A stretch of 64,000 nucleotides of DNA. Source: JBBPZK01 sp965219175 (GTDB lineage: Bacteria > Actinomycetota > Rubrobacteria > Rubrobacterales > Rubrobacteraceae). The stretch spans positions 1,178,001 to 1,242,000 of the forward strand of contig CBDCNI010000001.1 of assembly GCA_965219175.1 (NCBI GenBank), in the 5' to 3' direction. Below, piece after piece: positions 1 through 9,179 of the stretch; the stretch's first letter is position 1; each line of letters opens with the position of its first letter. The position numbers and the translations under genes are program-made. Under the pieces are notes generated by a model that worked only from the letters and a program-made list of their open reading frames with translations, was not told the origin of the DNA and ran no database searches.

Positions 1-1
1 C

Positions 2-610
2 GGCCAGGCGGAGGCGGCGAATCAGGTCTTGCCGCCGAACATGCCGGGTTACGACAAGAGCATCAAGGACATACCTTATGATCCGAAAAAAGCAAAGCAG
101 CTTCTCAAGGAGGCCGGCTACCCGAATGGGTTCAAGATCACCTTCTGGGACCAGAACACGAGCGACGAGCCAAAGGTAGACCAGGTCATCCAGCAGGACC
201 TCTCCAAAGTCGGCGTCAAGATGAACCTGAAGAGCGTCTCTTTTAGTGAGTGGATAAACAAGATCGAATCCGGAGATACCCAGGTTGGGATGGGAGCCTG
301 GAGCCAGGACTACCCGGACCCGTCGGACTTCCTGGACGTGCTGCTCAACTCCGACCAGATCCCGGCCAACAACCAGGCCCATTATTCGAACCCGAAGGTG
401 GATAAAGAGCTTGCCCAGGCCCTGACGGAGGAGAACCACGACAAGCGGATCGCGATGTACCAGGATATCCAGAAGCGGATCCTGGCTGACTATCCGTGGG
501 TGCCGGCCTTCTACCAGAAGAGTAGCTACTTCGTTAACCCGAAGCTGAAGGGAACGGATATCCACCCGGTATGGCTCCAGGTTTACCAGAACTGGAACCT
601 AACCAAGTAG
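2..610 (+). CDS. Peptide ABC transporter substrate-binding protein, C-terminal part
   Basis: The reading frame is already open at the window edge, so only the last ~202 residues are visible and the true start lies upstream. The fragment resembles the C-terminal lobe of family 5 solute-binding proteins (peptide/nickel type): a YDPKKAKQLLKEAGYP helix, a GAWSQDYPDPSDFL segment and the closing RILADYPWVPAFYQ region are all typical. It should capture oligopeptides or a related ligand outside the membrane and hand them to a DppBC permease. A dppB-type gene follows after 10 bases, so they are probably co-transcribed. The ligand cannot be read from the sequence. Confidence 0.88.
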   Translation, partial: GQAEAANQVLPPNMPGYDKSIKDIPYDPKKAKQLLKEAGYPNGFKITFWDQNTSDEPKVDQVIQQDLSKVGVKMNLKSVSFSEWINKIESGDTQVGMGAWSQDYPDPSDFLDVLLNSDQIPANNQAHYSNPKVDKELAQALTEENHDKRIAMYQDIQKRILADYPWVPAFYQKSSYFVNPKLKGTDIHPVWLQVYQNWNLTK

Positions 611-620
611 GGGGTTGTTG

Positions 621-1538
621 ATGGCGACTTACGCGATACGCAGGACGGCCTGGTTGCTGCTCACGTTGTTCCTGGTCTCGGTCATCACGTTCGCGATAGC
701 GTTCTTGATGCCCGTGAACCCGGCCCGCATGATCGCTGGCCCGAACGCCCCGCAGTCGGTGGTGGACAGCATCCACCACCAGATCGGGCTCGACCGCCCG
801 TTCTACGACCAGTACCTGGGGTTTGTAAACCGGGCGTTGCACGGCGACTTCGGCCGCTCGTACAGGACCCAGCAAGAGGTATTGCCCGCTATCCTGCAGC
901 GGTTCCCGCTCACCGCCGCGCTCGCCGTGGCCGGGGTGCTTATAGAGCTGGCAATCGGGGTCACCACCGGGATCATAGTCGCCGTGAAGCGTGGCGCCGC
1001 TGAAAGTTTCTCCAACGTCTTCGTCCTGGTTGGGCTGGCGGTGCCGCAGTTCTGGTTGGGGATCATCCTGCTCTTCTTCTTCGCCTACAAGTTCCCGATC
1101 TTCCCGCTCGGGGGCACGGGCGGCTTCATGAGCCTGGTGCTGCCCGCCCTCACCTTCGGGATAACCCAGGCTGCCCTCTACACCCGCATGACGCGGGCGG
1201 GAATGTTGGAGGTGTTGAGCGAAGGCTACATCCGTACGGCGAAAGCAAAGGGCTTGAGCAACAGCGTGGTGATCTTCAAACACGCCTTCCGTAACGCGAT
1301 GAGGCCGGTGGTAACTATGTTCGGTATGGACCTCGGCTACTCTTTGGGCGGGCTGCTGGTCATAGAGCAAGTCTTCGGCTGGCCCGGCATCGGGACCCAG
1401 GCCTGGCAGGCGATACAGAATCAGGACATCCCGATGATCCTCGGCACCGTTCTCTTCGCGAGCCTCCTGATCGTCGCTGCCAACCTCATAATAGACCTCC
1501 TCTACCCGCTTCTGGACCCCCGCATCGCCTACAGCTAA
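621..1538 (+). CDS. dppB: ABC transporter permease, DppB type (first copy)
   Basis: A 305-residue inner-membrane permease of the binding-protein-dependent type with about six membrane segments. The N-terminal helix with the RRTAWLLLTLFL pattern and the EAA-loop region (EGYIRTAKAKGLSN, KHAFRNAMRP) match DppB/OppB. I chose ATG 621, seven bases after a GGGGG ribosome-binding stretch; two in-frame TTG codons just upstream (615, 618) are less likely. It follows the substrate-binding fragment closely, but no DppC partner follows. A second dppB lies at 4633, so this copy may share the single DppC/DppD/DppF set or be part of a duplicated half-operon. Confidence 0.88.
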   Translation: MATYAIRRTAWLLLTLFLVSVITFAIAFLMPVNPARMIAGPNAPQSVVDSIHHQIGLDRPFYDQYLGFVNRALHGDFGRSYRTQQEVLPAILQRFPLTAALAVAGVLIELAIGVTTGIIVAVKRGAAESFSNVFVLVGLAVPQFWLGIILLFFFAYKFPIFPLGGTGGFMSLVLPALTFGITQAALYTRMTRAGMLEVLSEGYIRTAKAKGLSNSVVIFKHAFRNAMRPVVTMFGMDLGYSLGGLLVIEQVFGWPGIGTQAWQAIQNQDIPMILGTVLFASLLIVAANLIIDLLYPLLDPRIAYS

Positions 1539-1726
1539 GAGCACACATCCCGGATTTCGAAAGGCGCAGTCTCCAGAGAAGGTTTATACGGGCGGATAAG
1601 AATAATCGTCGGGAACGGTATGAGGATAGGCTGATGGGCCAATGCGTGAGAGTGAATCCGGAGAGTACGCTTTTCCAGGCGGTCTTTCCAGAGAATGTAG
1701 TGGAAGCTAGTTAGAGAGGCCAAATT

Positions 1727-2602
1727 GTGTCGAGGAAGCTCGTTGCCACCTTTTCCATCGTCGGGTTCGACCCCGAGACGGACTCTCTGGGCGTTGCTGT
1801 GCAATCCAAGTTCCTGGCCGTCGGGGCGATCGTACCCTGGGCGCGCGCCGGGGCTGGCGCCGTCGCGACACAAGCGCTCGCGAACTACAACTACGGGCCA
1901 CGCGGCCTGGACCTGATGGCTAAGGGGGAGACGGCCCAGAATACTCTCGATGCTCTGATCTCATCGGATGAGGATCGCGAGCAACGGCAGGTCGGCGTTG
2001 TGGATGCTGAAGGCCGGGCGGCGACTTTTACCGGAGACGGGTGTTTCGAGTGGGCTGGAGGCGTGACGGGCGAAAACTACGCCGCCCAGGGAAACATCCT
2101 CGTCGGGCGAGAGACGGTCGAGGCGATGGCGAAGACTTTCGAAGGAGCGGATGGAGATCTCGCCTCGCGGCTCTTGGCTGCGCTCGACGCCGGGCAGGAG
2201 GCCGGGGGAGACTCGCGGGGCCGGCAGTCGGCGGCGCTCCTCGTCGTGAAGGAGGGTGGCGGGTACGGAGGAGACAACGATCGGGTATTGGACCTGCGGG
2301 TAGACGACCATCCGGAGCCGATCCGGGAGTTGATCCGTCTCCGGGATCTCCACACTCTCTACTTCGGGGAGACGGAGTCCCAAGATATAGTCGCGCTGGA
2401 GGGAGACGTGCGGGAAGAAGTCGCAACTTACTTGCACCGACTCGGTTCCTCGAAAGAGGACGACCCGGATGACGAGGCTTTGCATGGATATCTCAAGACT
2501 TTCATGGGTACGGAGAACTTCGAGGAACGAGAGCAGGAACGAGGATACATAGACCGGGCGGTCCTGGAATTCATGAAGAAGCGTTCTCGTGAGTTTGGAT
2601 AA
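1727..2602 (+). CDS. DUF1028 family Ntn-hydrolase-like protein
   Basis: A 291-residue protein starting at GTG with the N-terminal pattern of DUF1028 proteins: ATFSIVGFDPETDSLGVAVQSKFLAVG, with the conserved ALANYNYGPRGLDLM and QGNILVG segments. The family has an Ntn-hydrolase-like fold and its activity is not settled. A C-terminal part from about residue 200 (acidic, DDHPEPIRELIRLRD) matches the extension often seen in the family. The gene sits between two peptide-transporter gene groups; DUF1028 genes are often found beside peptide importers, so a role in handling an imported peptide or amide is plausible. About 190 bases upstream and 234 bases downstream hold no gene I can support. Confidence 0.85.
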   Translation: MSRKLVATFSIVGFDPETDSLGVAVQSKFLAVGAIVPWARAGAGAVATQALANYNYGPRGLDLMAKGETAQNTLDALISSDEDREQRQVGVVDAEGRAATFTGDGCFEWAGGVTGENYAAQGNILVGRETVEAMAKTFEGADGDLASRLLAALDAGQEAGGDSRGRQSAALLVVKEGGGYGGDNDRVLDLRVDDHPEPIRELIRLRDLHTLYFGETESQDIVALEGDVREEVATYLHRLGSSKEDDPDDEALHGYLKTFMGTENFEEREQERGYIDRAVLEFMKKRSREFG

Positions 2603-2836
2603 CGTGTGCTTAATGCCAAGAAACTGCTACCAGAGCCTAAGGTATTGCAAAACACATGCCGACACCCGTATACTGCGTGCCAGTTGATTCGATGCGGGTA
2701 GAGAGGCCGGAAAGGTTCGTCAAAAGAGAATAGTCTTGATCCCCAACTCCATCCGGGTACGTCCGGAAGGAGAGTGTGACCGTATCAGGATATTGACGGA
2801 CGCAAGTAGCAGGCGAACCATAAGAGAGGAGAGCGC

Positions 2837-4507
2837 ATGAATTCAGAGAAAGCAAGCCCCGAGAAGGTGCAGCCGGGAGCAGTCGGTATAACCCGTCGCG
2901 ACTTCATAAAGGTAGGCGGTACCGGGCTGGCAGGCGCAGTTGTACTAGGCGTAGCCGGTTGCGGCGGTGGCGGCAACCAGGGTGTCACCAGCGGCGGCAG
3001 TGGCGGCACCGGGGGTAGTGGCAGCGGCGGGGGCGGCAAGAACGACCTGCAGGTCGGCTACGACCAGGAGCCGAGCATCCTGAACGGCTACATCGTAGGC
3101 GGTGACCTGGCGGCGACGGGGGACATGATCGCCGGTGTCTTGGAGAGTCCGCTACAGATCAAGCCGGACCTCTCGTTTACCCCCCAGCTTGCTGCGGAAA
3201 TGCCTAAGCTCGTGAGTAAGAATCCGCAGGTCGTCGAGTACAAGCTCAAGGACGGGATCACCTGGTCCGACGGAAAGCCGCTGACCAGCGAGGATGCCAA
3301 ATGGACCTTCGAGCAGGTCATGGATAAAAAGAACAAGATCATCACCCGTACCGGGTGGGAAAAGATCTCGAAGTTCGAGACTCCAGACAAGCAGACGGTG
3401 AGGATGACTTTCAAGGAGCCCTATGCCCCTTACCTGACATTGTTGGGTGGTTCGGCGACCCAGATCCTGCCCAAGCACGTTTACAAGGGCAAGGACTTCA
3501 ACACGGCCATGAATAATGAGATCGTGGGCAGCGGACCATTCAAGTTCGACCAGTGGAAAAAAGGTCAGTTCCTGAAGCTCGTCCGAAACGACAATTACTG
3601 GGGCACTAAGGCCGCGCTGTCGTCCATCACCTTCCAGTGGATACCGAACACCAACACCCTCATAAACTCCCTCAAAAACGGCGGCGTGCAGTTCATCAAC
3701 CCGCCGGTCGACATCGGCATACTCCAGAAATTGAAGGGTATAAGCGGGACCAAGACGCAGGTCAAGGCCGGGACTGTCTGGGAGCATCTGGCCTTCAATA
3801 CTAATAAGGTCAAGAACCTGAACCTCAGGAAAGCATTCGCCTACGGCGTGGACCGGAACCAGATAATCAACAAGCTCCTGAAAGGCCAGGTCAACCCGCT
3901 GCAGAGCTTCCTGGTCCCGGACCAGGACCCCTACTACACACCTGCGTGGGAGAACTACAAGTACAACCCGGATATGGCGAAGAAGCTGGCCCAACAGGCA
4001 AAGAGCGAGGGCGCGAACATGAACGTCACGTTCTCGACCACCTCGGACAACACGTTGCGCGAGTCGCTCCAGCAGATCGTGCAGCAGCAGGTCAAGGAAT
4101 ACGGCATAAACATCAAGATAAAGAACACCGCCGCCGAGACCTTCTTCGGGCAGTGGACTCCGCAGGGTAACTTCGAACTCGGTGAGTGGGCGTGGCTTGC
4201 CAACCCCGACCCCACATCTACCACCCTCTTCGCGGGGGACCAGATTCCCGACAAGGGCCAGAACTACTACCGCTACGATAACAAGCAGGTAACCAAGTGG
4301 CTGCACGAGTCAGACAGGACCCTCGACGTGAGTGCCCGCGCGGACTTGCTCAAGAAGGCGCAGGACCAGACGTCTAAGGACGTGCCGCTCATCCCGATGT
4401 ACCAGCGGCCGGTGTACATCGCTTATACCGACAAACTGAGTGGTCCGAAGGTCAACCCGACCATCGCCGGTCCTTTCTGGAACGTCGGCGAGTGGAAGTT
4501 GAGCTAG
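2837..4507 (+). CDS. Peptide ABC transporter substrate-binding lipoprotein (Tat-type signal)
   Basis: A 556-residue family 5 solute-binding protein. The N-terminus carries a twin-arginine motif (RRDFIK, arginines ~20-21), a hydrophobic stretch and a lipobox ending GVAGC with the acylated Cys at ~42, followed by a long Gly/Ser linker. It is therefore probably exported folded by Tat and lipid-anchored outside the membrane. The mature part shows the family blocks VEYKLKDGITWSDGKPLTSEDAKWTFE and SGPFKFDQWKKG. ATG 2837 follows a GAGAGGAGAG ribosome-binding site. It is followed by a hairpin and then dppB-dppC, so it is the likely receptor of that importer. Confidence 0.92.
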   Translation: MNSEKASPEKVQPGAVGITRRDFIKVGGTGLAGAVVLGVAGCGGGGNQGVTSGGSGGTGGSGSGGGGKNDLQVGYDQEPSILNGYIVGGDLAATGDMIAGVLESPLQIKPDLSFTPQLAAEMPKLVSKNPQVVEYKLKDGITWSDGKPLTSEDAKWTFEQVMDKKNKIITRTGWEKISKFETPDKQTVRMTFKEPYAPYLTLLGGSATQILPKHVYKGKDFNTAMNNEIVGSGPFKFDQWKKGQFLKLVRNDNYWGTKAALSSITFQWIPNTNTLINSLKNGGVQFINPPVDIGILQKLKGISGTKTQVKAGTVWEHLAFNTNKVKNLNLRKAFAYGVDRNQIINKLLKGQVNPLQSFLVPDQDPYYTPAWENYKYNPDMAKKLAQQAKSEGANMNVTFSTTSDNTLRESLQQIVQQQVKEYGINIKIKNTAAETFFGQWTPQGNFELGEWAWLANPDPTSTTLFAGDQIPDKGQNYYRYDNKQVTKWLHESDRTLDVSARADLLKKAQDQTSKDVPLIPMYQRPVYIAYTDKLSGPKVNPTIAGPFWNVGEWKLS

Positions 4508-4521
4508 TAGCTTAACCATAT

Positions 4522-4553
4522 GAGGCGGGCCGGATTTTTTCGGCCCGCTCCTC
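4522..4553 (+). terminator. Hairpin after the substrate-binding gene
   Basis: GCGGGCCG pairs with CGGCCCGC around a T-rich loop, with flanking GAG/CTC pairing as well. It sits 15 bases after the stop codon of the binding-protein gene. There is no T run after the 3' arm, so it may act as a partial terminator or mRNA stabiliser that lowers permease expression relative to the receptor. Confidence 0.6.
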
Positions 4554-4565
4554 TTGCCACCGGAA

Positions 4566-4571
4566 TATAAT
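4566..4571 (+). promoter_or_regulatory. Possible -10 element before dppB
   Basis: A perfect TATAAT lies just downstream of the hairpin and 62 bases before the dppB start. No good -35 is visible at 16-18 bases upstream, so this is only a candidate internal promoter. Confidence 0.3.
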
Positions 4572-4632
4572 CCGGTTTGAGTTCGACGGTAGAGGTTCGC
4601 AAAGCGGTCTTTAGTAGGAGGTGATCTGGAGC

Positions 4633-5604
4633 TTGTACGCTTACATCATCAGGAGGTTACTGTTTAGCATCCTGATACTCTTTCTAGCTAGCGTGACCAT
4701 CTTCTGGCTCGTAAGCCTTGCGGGAGACCCGCTAACCCAGCTCAAGCAGAGCAACCCGAGGATCACGCAGTCCGACATCAACCGCCTCAACGAACTCTAC
4801 GGTCTCAACCAACCGATCGTGATCCAGTACTGGTATTGGATCAGCGACATAGTATTTCACGGGAACTTCGGCTTGAGCTTCAAGCAAAACGCCTCGGTCA
4901 ACAGCATCATCGCGCCGCGAATTTGGCCTACGGTTCTACTGCTCGGCTCGGCTCTCATACTCTCCGTGGTGGTAGCCATACCGCTCGGTATTTACTCGGC
5001 GATTCGCAAGTACAGCGCTTTCGACAAGAGCGCCACGTTCTTCTCGTTCATGGGTTTCAGCATGCCGGACTTCTGGCTGGGTCTCATCCTCCAACTCGTT
5101 CTGGGCGTCTACCTCTCGGCCTGGGCCGGGGTGAAAGTCTTCGCTATTTCCGGTATGCACGATCCTGGCAACAACGGGCTGGTGGACCTCTTGCAGCACC
5201 TCGCCCTGCCGGTCATAACACTCTCGGTCATACAGATAGCGACCTACAGCCGTTTCCAGCGCAGCGCCATGATGGACGCCCTCAACTCCGACTACCTGAG
5301 AACGGCGCGGGCGAAGGGCCTGACCCAACGGTCTGTCTACTTGAAACACGCCCTGCGAAACGCGCTCATCCCAACGGTGACCATCCTGGCGTTGAGCACG
5401 GCGGCAATCGCCGGTGGGGCTCCGGTGGCTGAGACGGTCTTCTCCTGGCCGGGGATGGGGTTCTTGCTGATCGACTCGCTGTATAAGAGCGACTACAACA
5501 TAGCCCGCGCGCTGTTGTTGATCTTCGCGGTGCTCGTCGTGCTGTTCAACCTGATAGCGGACATAGCCTACGCGCTAGTGGACCCGCGGATAAGCTACAA
5601 GTAG
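4633..5604 (+). CDS. dppB: ABC transporter permease, DppB type (second copy)
   Basis: A 323-residue membrane permease with six predicted helices and the DppB signature around the EAA loop (LNSDYLRTARAKGLTQ, KHALRNALIP). I chose TTG 4633 because a near-perfect Shine-Dalgarno (TAGGAGGTGAT, 4614-4624) lies about 9 bases upstream; the upstream GTG at 4621 is inside that site. It forms the membrane channel with the DppC encoded 14 bases downstream and imports the ligand captured by the lipoprotein at 2837. Confidence 0.9.
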   Translation: MYAYIIRRLLFSILILFLASVTIFWLVSLAGDPLTQLKQSNPRITQSDINRLNELYGLNQPIVIQYWYWISDIVFHGNFGLSFKQNASVNSIIAPRIWPTVLLLGSALILSVVVAIPLGIYSAIRKYSAFDKSATFFSFMGFSMPDFWLGLILQLVLGVYLSAWAGVKVFAISGMHDPGNNGLVDLLQHLALPVITLSVIQIATYSRFQRSAMMDALNSDYLRTARAKGLTQRSVYLKHALRNALIPTVTILALSTAAIAGGAPVAETVFSWPGMGFLLIDSLYKSDYNIARALLLIFAVLVVLFNLIADIAYALVDPRISYK

Positions 5605-5618
5605 AGGGGGTTGGCTAG

Positions 5619-6527
5619 ATGGTAGAGCAGGTACAGGGCGGCTCTCAGGCAGTTGACGCCACCGAAGCGCAGGCCAACATAAAAGGCCGCACCCAGCGGG
5701 AGATCTTCTGGCGCCAGTTCAAACGCCACAAGCTCGCGCTCATCTCGGGTGTGGTCCTGATATTCATCTACATAGTTGCGCTCCTGACGCCCTACGTGGC
5801 ACCTTACGGCTTCGCGGAGATAGACTTCGAGTCGCTCGCGAACGGCCCGATACTAGCCCACCCGATGGGGACCGACGAACTGGGGCGCGACGAATTGACG
5901 CGGGTCCTCTATGGCGGGCGGGTCTCGCTGCTGTTGGGGCTCGGCGTCGGTGTGTTCTCCACTATTATCGGGGCGGCTGTCGGGATACTCGCCGGGTTCT
6001 ACGGTCGGTTCGTGGACCTCGGGCTCATGGGCTTCACGGACTACGTGCTTACGCTTCCGTTCCTGGCGCTCCTGCTCGTGCTCGGGAGCATCTTCCAGTT
6101 CGACGCTGTTACGATCACCGTGCTCCTCGCGGCCCTGCTCTGGCCCCAGATAGCCCGTATCGTGCGCGGTCAGGTACTCACGGTCCGGGAGCAAGAGTAT
6201 GTCCTGGCGGCGAGAGCCATCGGTGTTTCGGGTGCGAGGATAATGGTCCGTCACATCCTGCCGAACGTGGTCGGGGCGATGGTCGTGCAGGCGACGCTCA
6301 CCGTTGGTATCGCTATCCTGGCCGAGAGCGTGCTCTCGTTCCTGGGGCTTGGCATCCAGCCGCCGACGCCCTCGTGGGGAAACCTCCTCAGCGACGCCCA
6401 GACGAACATGGTTCAGGACTGGTGGCTCGCCGTGTTCCCCGGCATTATGATAGTCATAACCGTGTTGTGCGTTAACTTCCTGGGCGACGGACTCCGCGAC
6501 GCCCTTGATCCGAAATCGGTGGAGTAG
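5619..6527 (+). CDS. dppC: ABC transporter permease, DppC type
   Basis: A 302-residue permease with an N-terminal cytoplasmic tail, a first membrane helix at about 40-62 and the DppC block GTDELGRDELTRVLYGGRVSL. The EAA loop reads EQEYVLAARAIGVSGARIM. It pairs with DppB (4633). Only one DppC is present for two DppB genes. A small antitoxin gene follows 2 bases after its stop, separating it from the ATPase genes. Confidence 0.92.
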   Translation: MVEQVQGGSQAVDATEAQANIKGRTQREIFWRQFKRHKLALISGVVLIFIYIVALLTPYVAPYGFAEIDFESLANGPILAHPMGTDELGRDELTRVLYGGRVSLLLGLGVGVFSTIIGAAVGILAGFYGRFVDLGLMGFTDYVLTLPFLALLLVLGSIFQFDAVTITVLLAALLWPQIARIVRGQVLTVREQEYVLAARAIGVSGARIMVRHILPNVVGAMVVQATLTVGIAILAESVLSFLGLGIQPPTPSWGNLLSDAQTNMVQDWWLAVFPGIMIVITVLCVNFLGDGLRDALDPKSVE

Positions 6528-6529
6528 AA

Positions 6530-6742
6530 ATGCCCGCCCGTTATGTCGTGGACGAAGATGGCCGGCGCGTCGGCGTGCTCCTCGACGTGGAAGAGTACGA
6601 GCGCATGGTGGAGGAGCTGGAAGACCTGGAGGATATAAGACTCTACGACGAGGCGATGGAGGAGTTGGCTCAGGGGAAAGATGAGTTGATCCTGTGGAAA
6701 CAGGCTGTGAAAGAGATCGACGAGGGCCGAGTTGAAGGGTGA
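6530..6742 (+). CDS. Type II antitoxin, Phd/RelB-like
   Basis: A 70-residue acidic protein that opens MPARYVVDEDGRRVGVLLDVEEYERM, the usual N-terminal strand-helix of Phd/YefM-type antitoxins, followed by an acidic helical tail that would wrap the toxin. Its stop codon overlaps the GTG of a RelE-like reading frame, as in toxin-antitoxin pairs, but that toxin is broken. The antitoxin itself looks intact and is embedded in the dpp operon, so it may now be an orphan. Confidence 0.75.
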   Translation: MPARYVVDEDGRRVGVLLDVEEYERMVEELEDLEDIRLYDEAMEELAQGKDELILWKQAVKEIDEGRVEG

Positions 6743-6950
6743 GCTACGAACTCTCGATCAGCCGGCGGGCGCAGAGAGGAATCAACCGGCTACGGATGGA
6801 GACCCAACAGCGAGTCAGAAGCTCGATACAGAACTTGACGCAGGAGCCACGCCCAGCGGGATGTTGCAAGTTGACGGGCCGGGAGGTTGGTGAATCCGTG
6901 TCGGGGACTAAAGGGTGATCTACAGCGTGGATGACGAGTGGGCTCCGTGA
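6739..6950 (+). pseudogene. Decayed RelE/ParE-family toxin
   Basis: From GTG 6739 the frame encodes a RelE-like start (YELSISRRAQRGINRL) through about residue 53, then runs out of register near 6896 and stops at 6916-6918. In the adjacent frame the missing RelE core continues (RVGD, then a TAA where Tyr is expected, then RVIYSVDDE) before a stop at 6948-6950. Two lesions are therefore visible: a frameshift and a nonsense codon in the RVGDYRVIY motif. The toxin should be inactive. This is my reading by eye; a sequencing error could explain the frameshift but not both changes easily. Confidence 0.72.
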
Positions 6951-7014
6951 ACATACTGAACGTCTCCCACCGGCGAGAGGTTTACCGTTGACAATAGAAA
7001 GTAGGTGCTAGACC

Positions 7015-8034
7015 GTGGCGATGCTGGAAGTCAATAACTTGAAGACCCACTTCAAGACTCAGGACGGAGTTGTGAAGGCCGTGGACGGGGTCTCTTTCTC
7101 GCTGGAGCGGGGGGAGACTTTGGGGATCGTTGGGGAGTCGGGGAGCGGCAAGAGTGTTACGGCGCTCTCCTTGATGCAGCTAAACCCGAAGCCGCCGGTC
7201 GAGTACCCGGAAGGGGAGATCATCTTCGAGGACCAGAACCTCCTCGAAGTCTCCGAGAAGAGGATGCAGAAGATCCGGGGGAACGACATCGCCATGATCT
7301 TTCAGGACCCTATGACGAGCCTGAACCCGGTCTTCACCATCGGCAACCAGATCATGGAAGCCATCCGAATCCACCAGCAGGTCTCTAAAAGCGAGGCGAA
7401 AGAGCAGACAGTGAAGGTGCTGCGGGACGTCGGTATCCCTCGTCCGGAGGAGAGGGCCGGCGACTATCCGCACCAGTTCTCCGGCGGCATGCGCCAGCGG
7501 GCCATGATCGCGATGTCCCTCTCGTGCAACCCTAAAGTCCTCATAGCCGACGAGCCGACGACGGCGCTCGACGTGACCATCCAGGCCCAGATCCTCGAAC
7601 TGATGGTTAACCTCCAGGAGGAGTACGGGACGGCGATCATAATGATCACGCACGACCTCGGCGTCGTCGCGAAGATAGCCGACAAGATGCTGGTCATGTA
7701 CGCCGGACGCGCCGTTGAGCAGGGGCCGACTGATCCGGTTTTCTACGATCCCCTGATGCCCTATACGTGGTCGCTTCTCAGGTCATTGCCGAGGCTCGAT
7801 ACTGCGGGCGAGGCGCGGCTCCTCCCCATAAAGGGACAGCCGCCGTCCTTGATCTTCCTTCCCGAAGGCTGCAACTTTAGTCCGCGCTGTCCGTTCGTGA
7901 AAGACGAGTGCTACGAAGTTGATCCTAAGCTCGAAGATAAACGCCCCGGCCACTCGGCGGCCTGCATCCTTTCGATGGAGGAACTGGAAGCGAGTAAGAA
8001 CCGGGTGGATGAAGAGTTGGGAGTACAAGGATGA
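7015..8034 (+). CDS. dppD: Peptide ABC transporter ATP-binding protein DppD
   Basis: A 339-residue ATPase with Walker A GESGSGKS (~41-48), signature FSGGMRQR, Walker B LIADEPTTALD and the C-terminal oligopeptide-ATPase domain with its Cys cluster (CNFSPRCPF). Start GTG 7015, with ATG 7021 as an alternative. It powers the DppBC channel as a heterodimer with DppF, whose ATG overlaps this stop (ATGA). A gap of 272 bases from the antitoxin stop contains the RelE remnant. Confidence 0.93.
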   Translation: MAMLEVNNLKTHFKTQDGVVKAVDGVSFSLERGETLGIVGESGSGKSVTALSLMQLNPKPPVEYPEGEIIFEDQNLLEVSEKRMQKIRGNDIAMIFQDPMTSLNPVFTIGNQIMEAIRIHQQVSKSEAKEQTVKVLRDVGIPRPEERAGDYPHQFSGGMRQRAMIAMSLSCNPKVLIADEPTTALDVTIQAQILELMVNLQEEYGTAIIMITHDLGVVAKIADKMLVMYAGRAVEQGPTDPVFYDPLMPYTWSLLRSLPRLDTAGEARLLPIKGQPPSLIFLPEGCNFSPRCPFVKDECYEVDPKLEDKRPGHSAACILSMEELEASKNRVDEELGVQG

Positions 8035-9125
8035 GCGAGACCACGAACGGCAACAACAGCAACGGCTACTCGGGCGACGTTCTGCTCGAGGCGAAGAACC
8101 TCAAGATGCACTTCCCCATAAAAGCGGGCGTGTTGAAGCGGACGGTCGGTCACGTAAAGGCCGTGGACGGCGTGAACCTGAGCGTCAGGCGCGGCGAGAC
8201 CCTCGGGCTCGTGGGAGAGTCGGGGTGCGGGAAAAGCACGCTTGCACGCCTGATCCTGCGTTTGCTGGAGCCGACTGAGGGCGAGGTCATCTTCGAGGGC
8301 GAGAACGTCCTGAACTACGGCCGCCGTCAGATGCTGAACGTAAGGCGCAACATGCAGATCATCTTCCAGGACCCTTACGCCTCCCTGAACCCCCGCATGA
8401 CGGTCGGCAACATCGTCGCCGAGCCCTTGAAGACCCACAAGATAGAGGGCGACACCAAAAAGCGGGTGCAGGAGCTACTGGAGATCGTCGGCCTCAACCC
8501 CGAGCACTACAACCGCTACCCGCACGAGTTCTCCGGCGGGCAGCGCCAGAGGATCGGGGTGGCTAGAGCCATCGCCCTCAACCCGAGCCTAATCATCTGC
8601 GACGAGCCCGTCTCGGCGCTTGACGTCTCGATACAGGCTCAGGTCATCAACCTTTTGGAGGACCTCCAAAAGGAGTTCAACCTCACCTACGTCTTTATCG
8701 CCCACGACCTCTCGGTCGTAAAGCACATCGCAGATCGGGTCGCTGTTATGTACCTCGGCAGGGTCGTGGAGACGGCGGAGAAGAGCGAGCTATACGCCAA
8801 GCCGCGCCACCCCTACACGAACTCTCTCCTGTCGGCGATTCCGATCCCCGACCCGGAGAAAGAGCGCGAGCGGAGCCGGGTCGTCCTGACCGGCGACGTG
8901 CCCTCTCCGGCCAACCCGCCCTCCGGGTGTACCTTCCACACTCGTTGCCCGCGCGCCCAGGACTACTGCACGGAGCACGAGCCCTCCCTGGAGCGCCAGG
9001 AGGCAAACGGTTCTTCAGGAAACGGGAAGTTCGATGAGCACCTGGCTTCTTGCTTTTTCCCGGTCGTGGAGGGCCAGCGGCTGGAAGAGCGCGTCGATAA
9101 AGCGCCTTACAGAGTAGTCGAGTAG
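8031..9125 (+). CDS. dppF: Peptide ABC transporter ATP-binding protein DppF
   Basis: A 364-residue ATPase with Walker A GESGCGKST, signature FSGGQRQR, Walker B LIICDEPVSALD and a C-terminal CTFHTRCPRAQDYC region typical of oligopeptide transporter ATPases. It overlaps dppD by four bases, so translation is probably coupled. It completes the importer with DppB, DppC and DppD. Confidence 0.93.
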   Translation: MSETTNGNNSNGYSGDVLLEAKNLKMHFPIKAGVLKRTVGHVKAVDGVNLSVRRGETLGLVGESGCGKSTLARLILRLLEPTEGEVIFEGENVLNYGRRQMLNVRRNMQIIFQDPYASLNPRMTVGNIVAEPLKTHKIEGDTKKRVQELLEIVGLNPEHYNRYPHEFSGGQRQRIGVARAIALNPSLIICDEPVSALDVSIQAQVINLLEDLQKEFNLTYVFIAHDLSVVKHIADRVAVMYLGRVVETAEKSELYAKPRHPYTNSLLSAIPIPDPEKERERSRVVLTGDVPSPANPPSGCTFHTRCPRAQDYCTEHEPSLERQEANGSSGNGKFDEHLASCFFPVVEGQRLEERVDKAPYRVVE

Positions 9126-9179
9126 GAGCTTCCAGGAAGGCGCTGACGGGCCGCTTCAGGTAGTAGAATCTACCCCGAC

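Noticed and set aside
534..1544. Long minus-strand open frame opposite dppB
   Set aside because: Composition is typical of a high-GC antisense shadow and no domain is visible.
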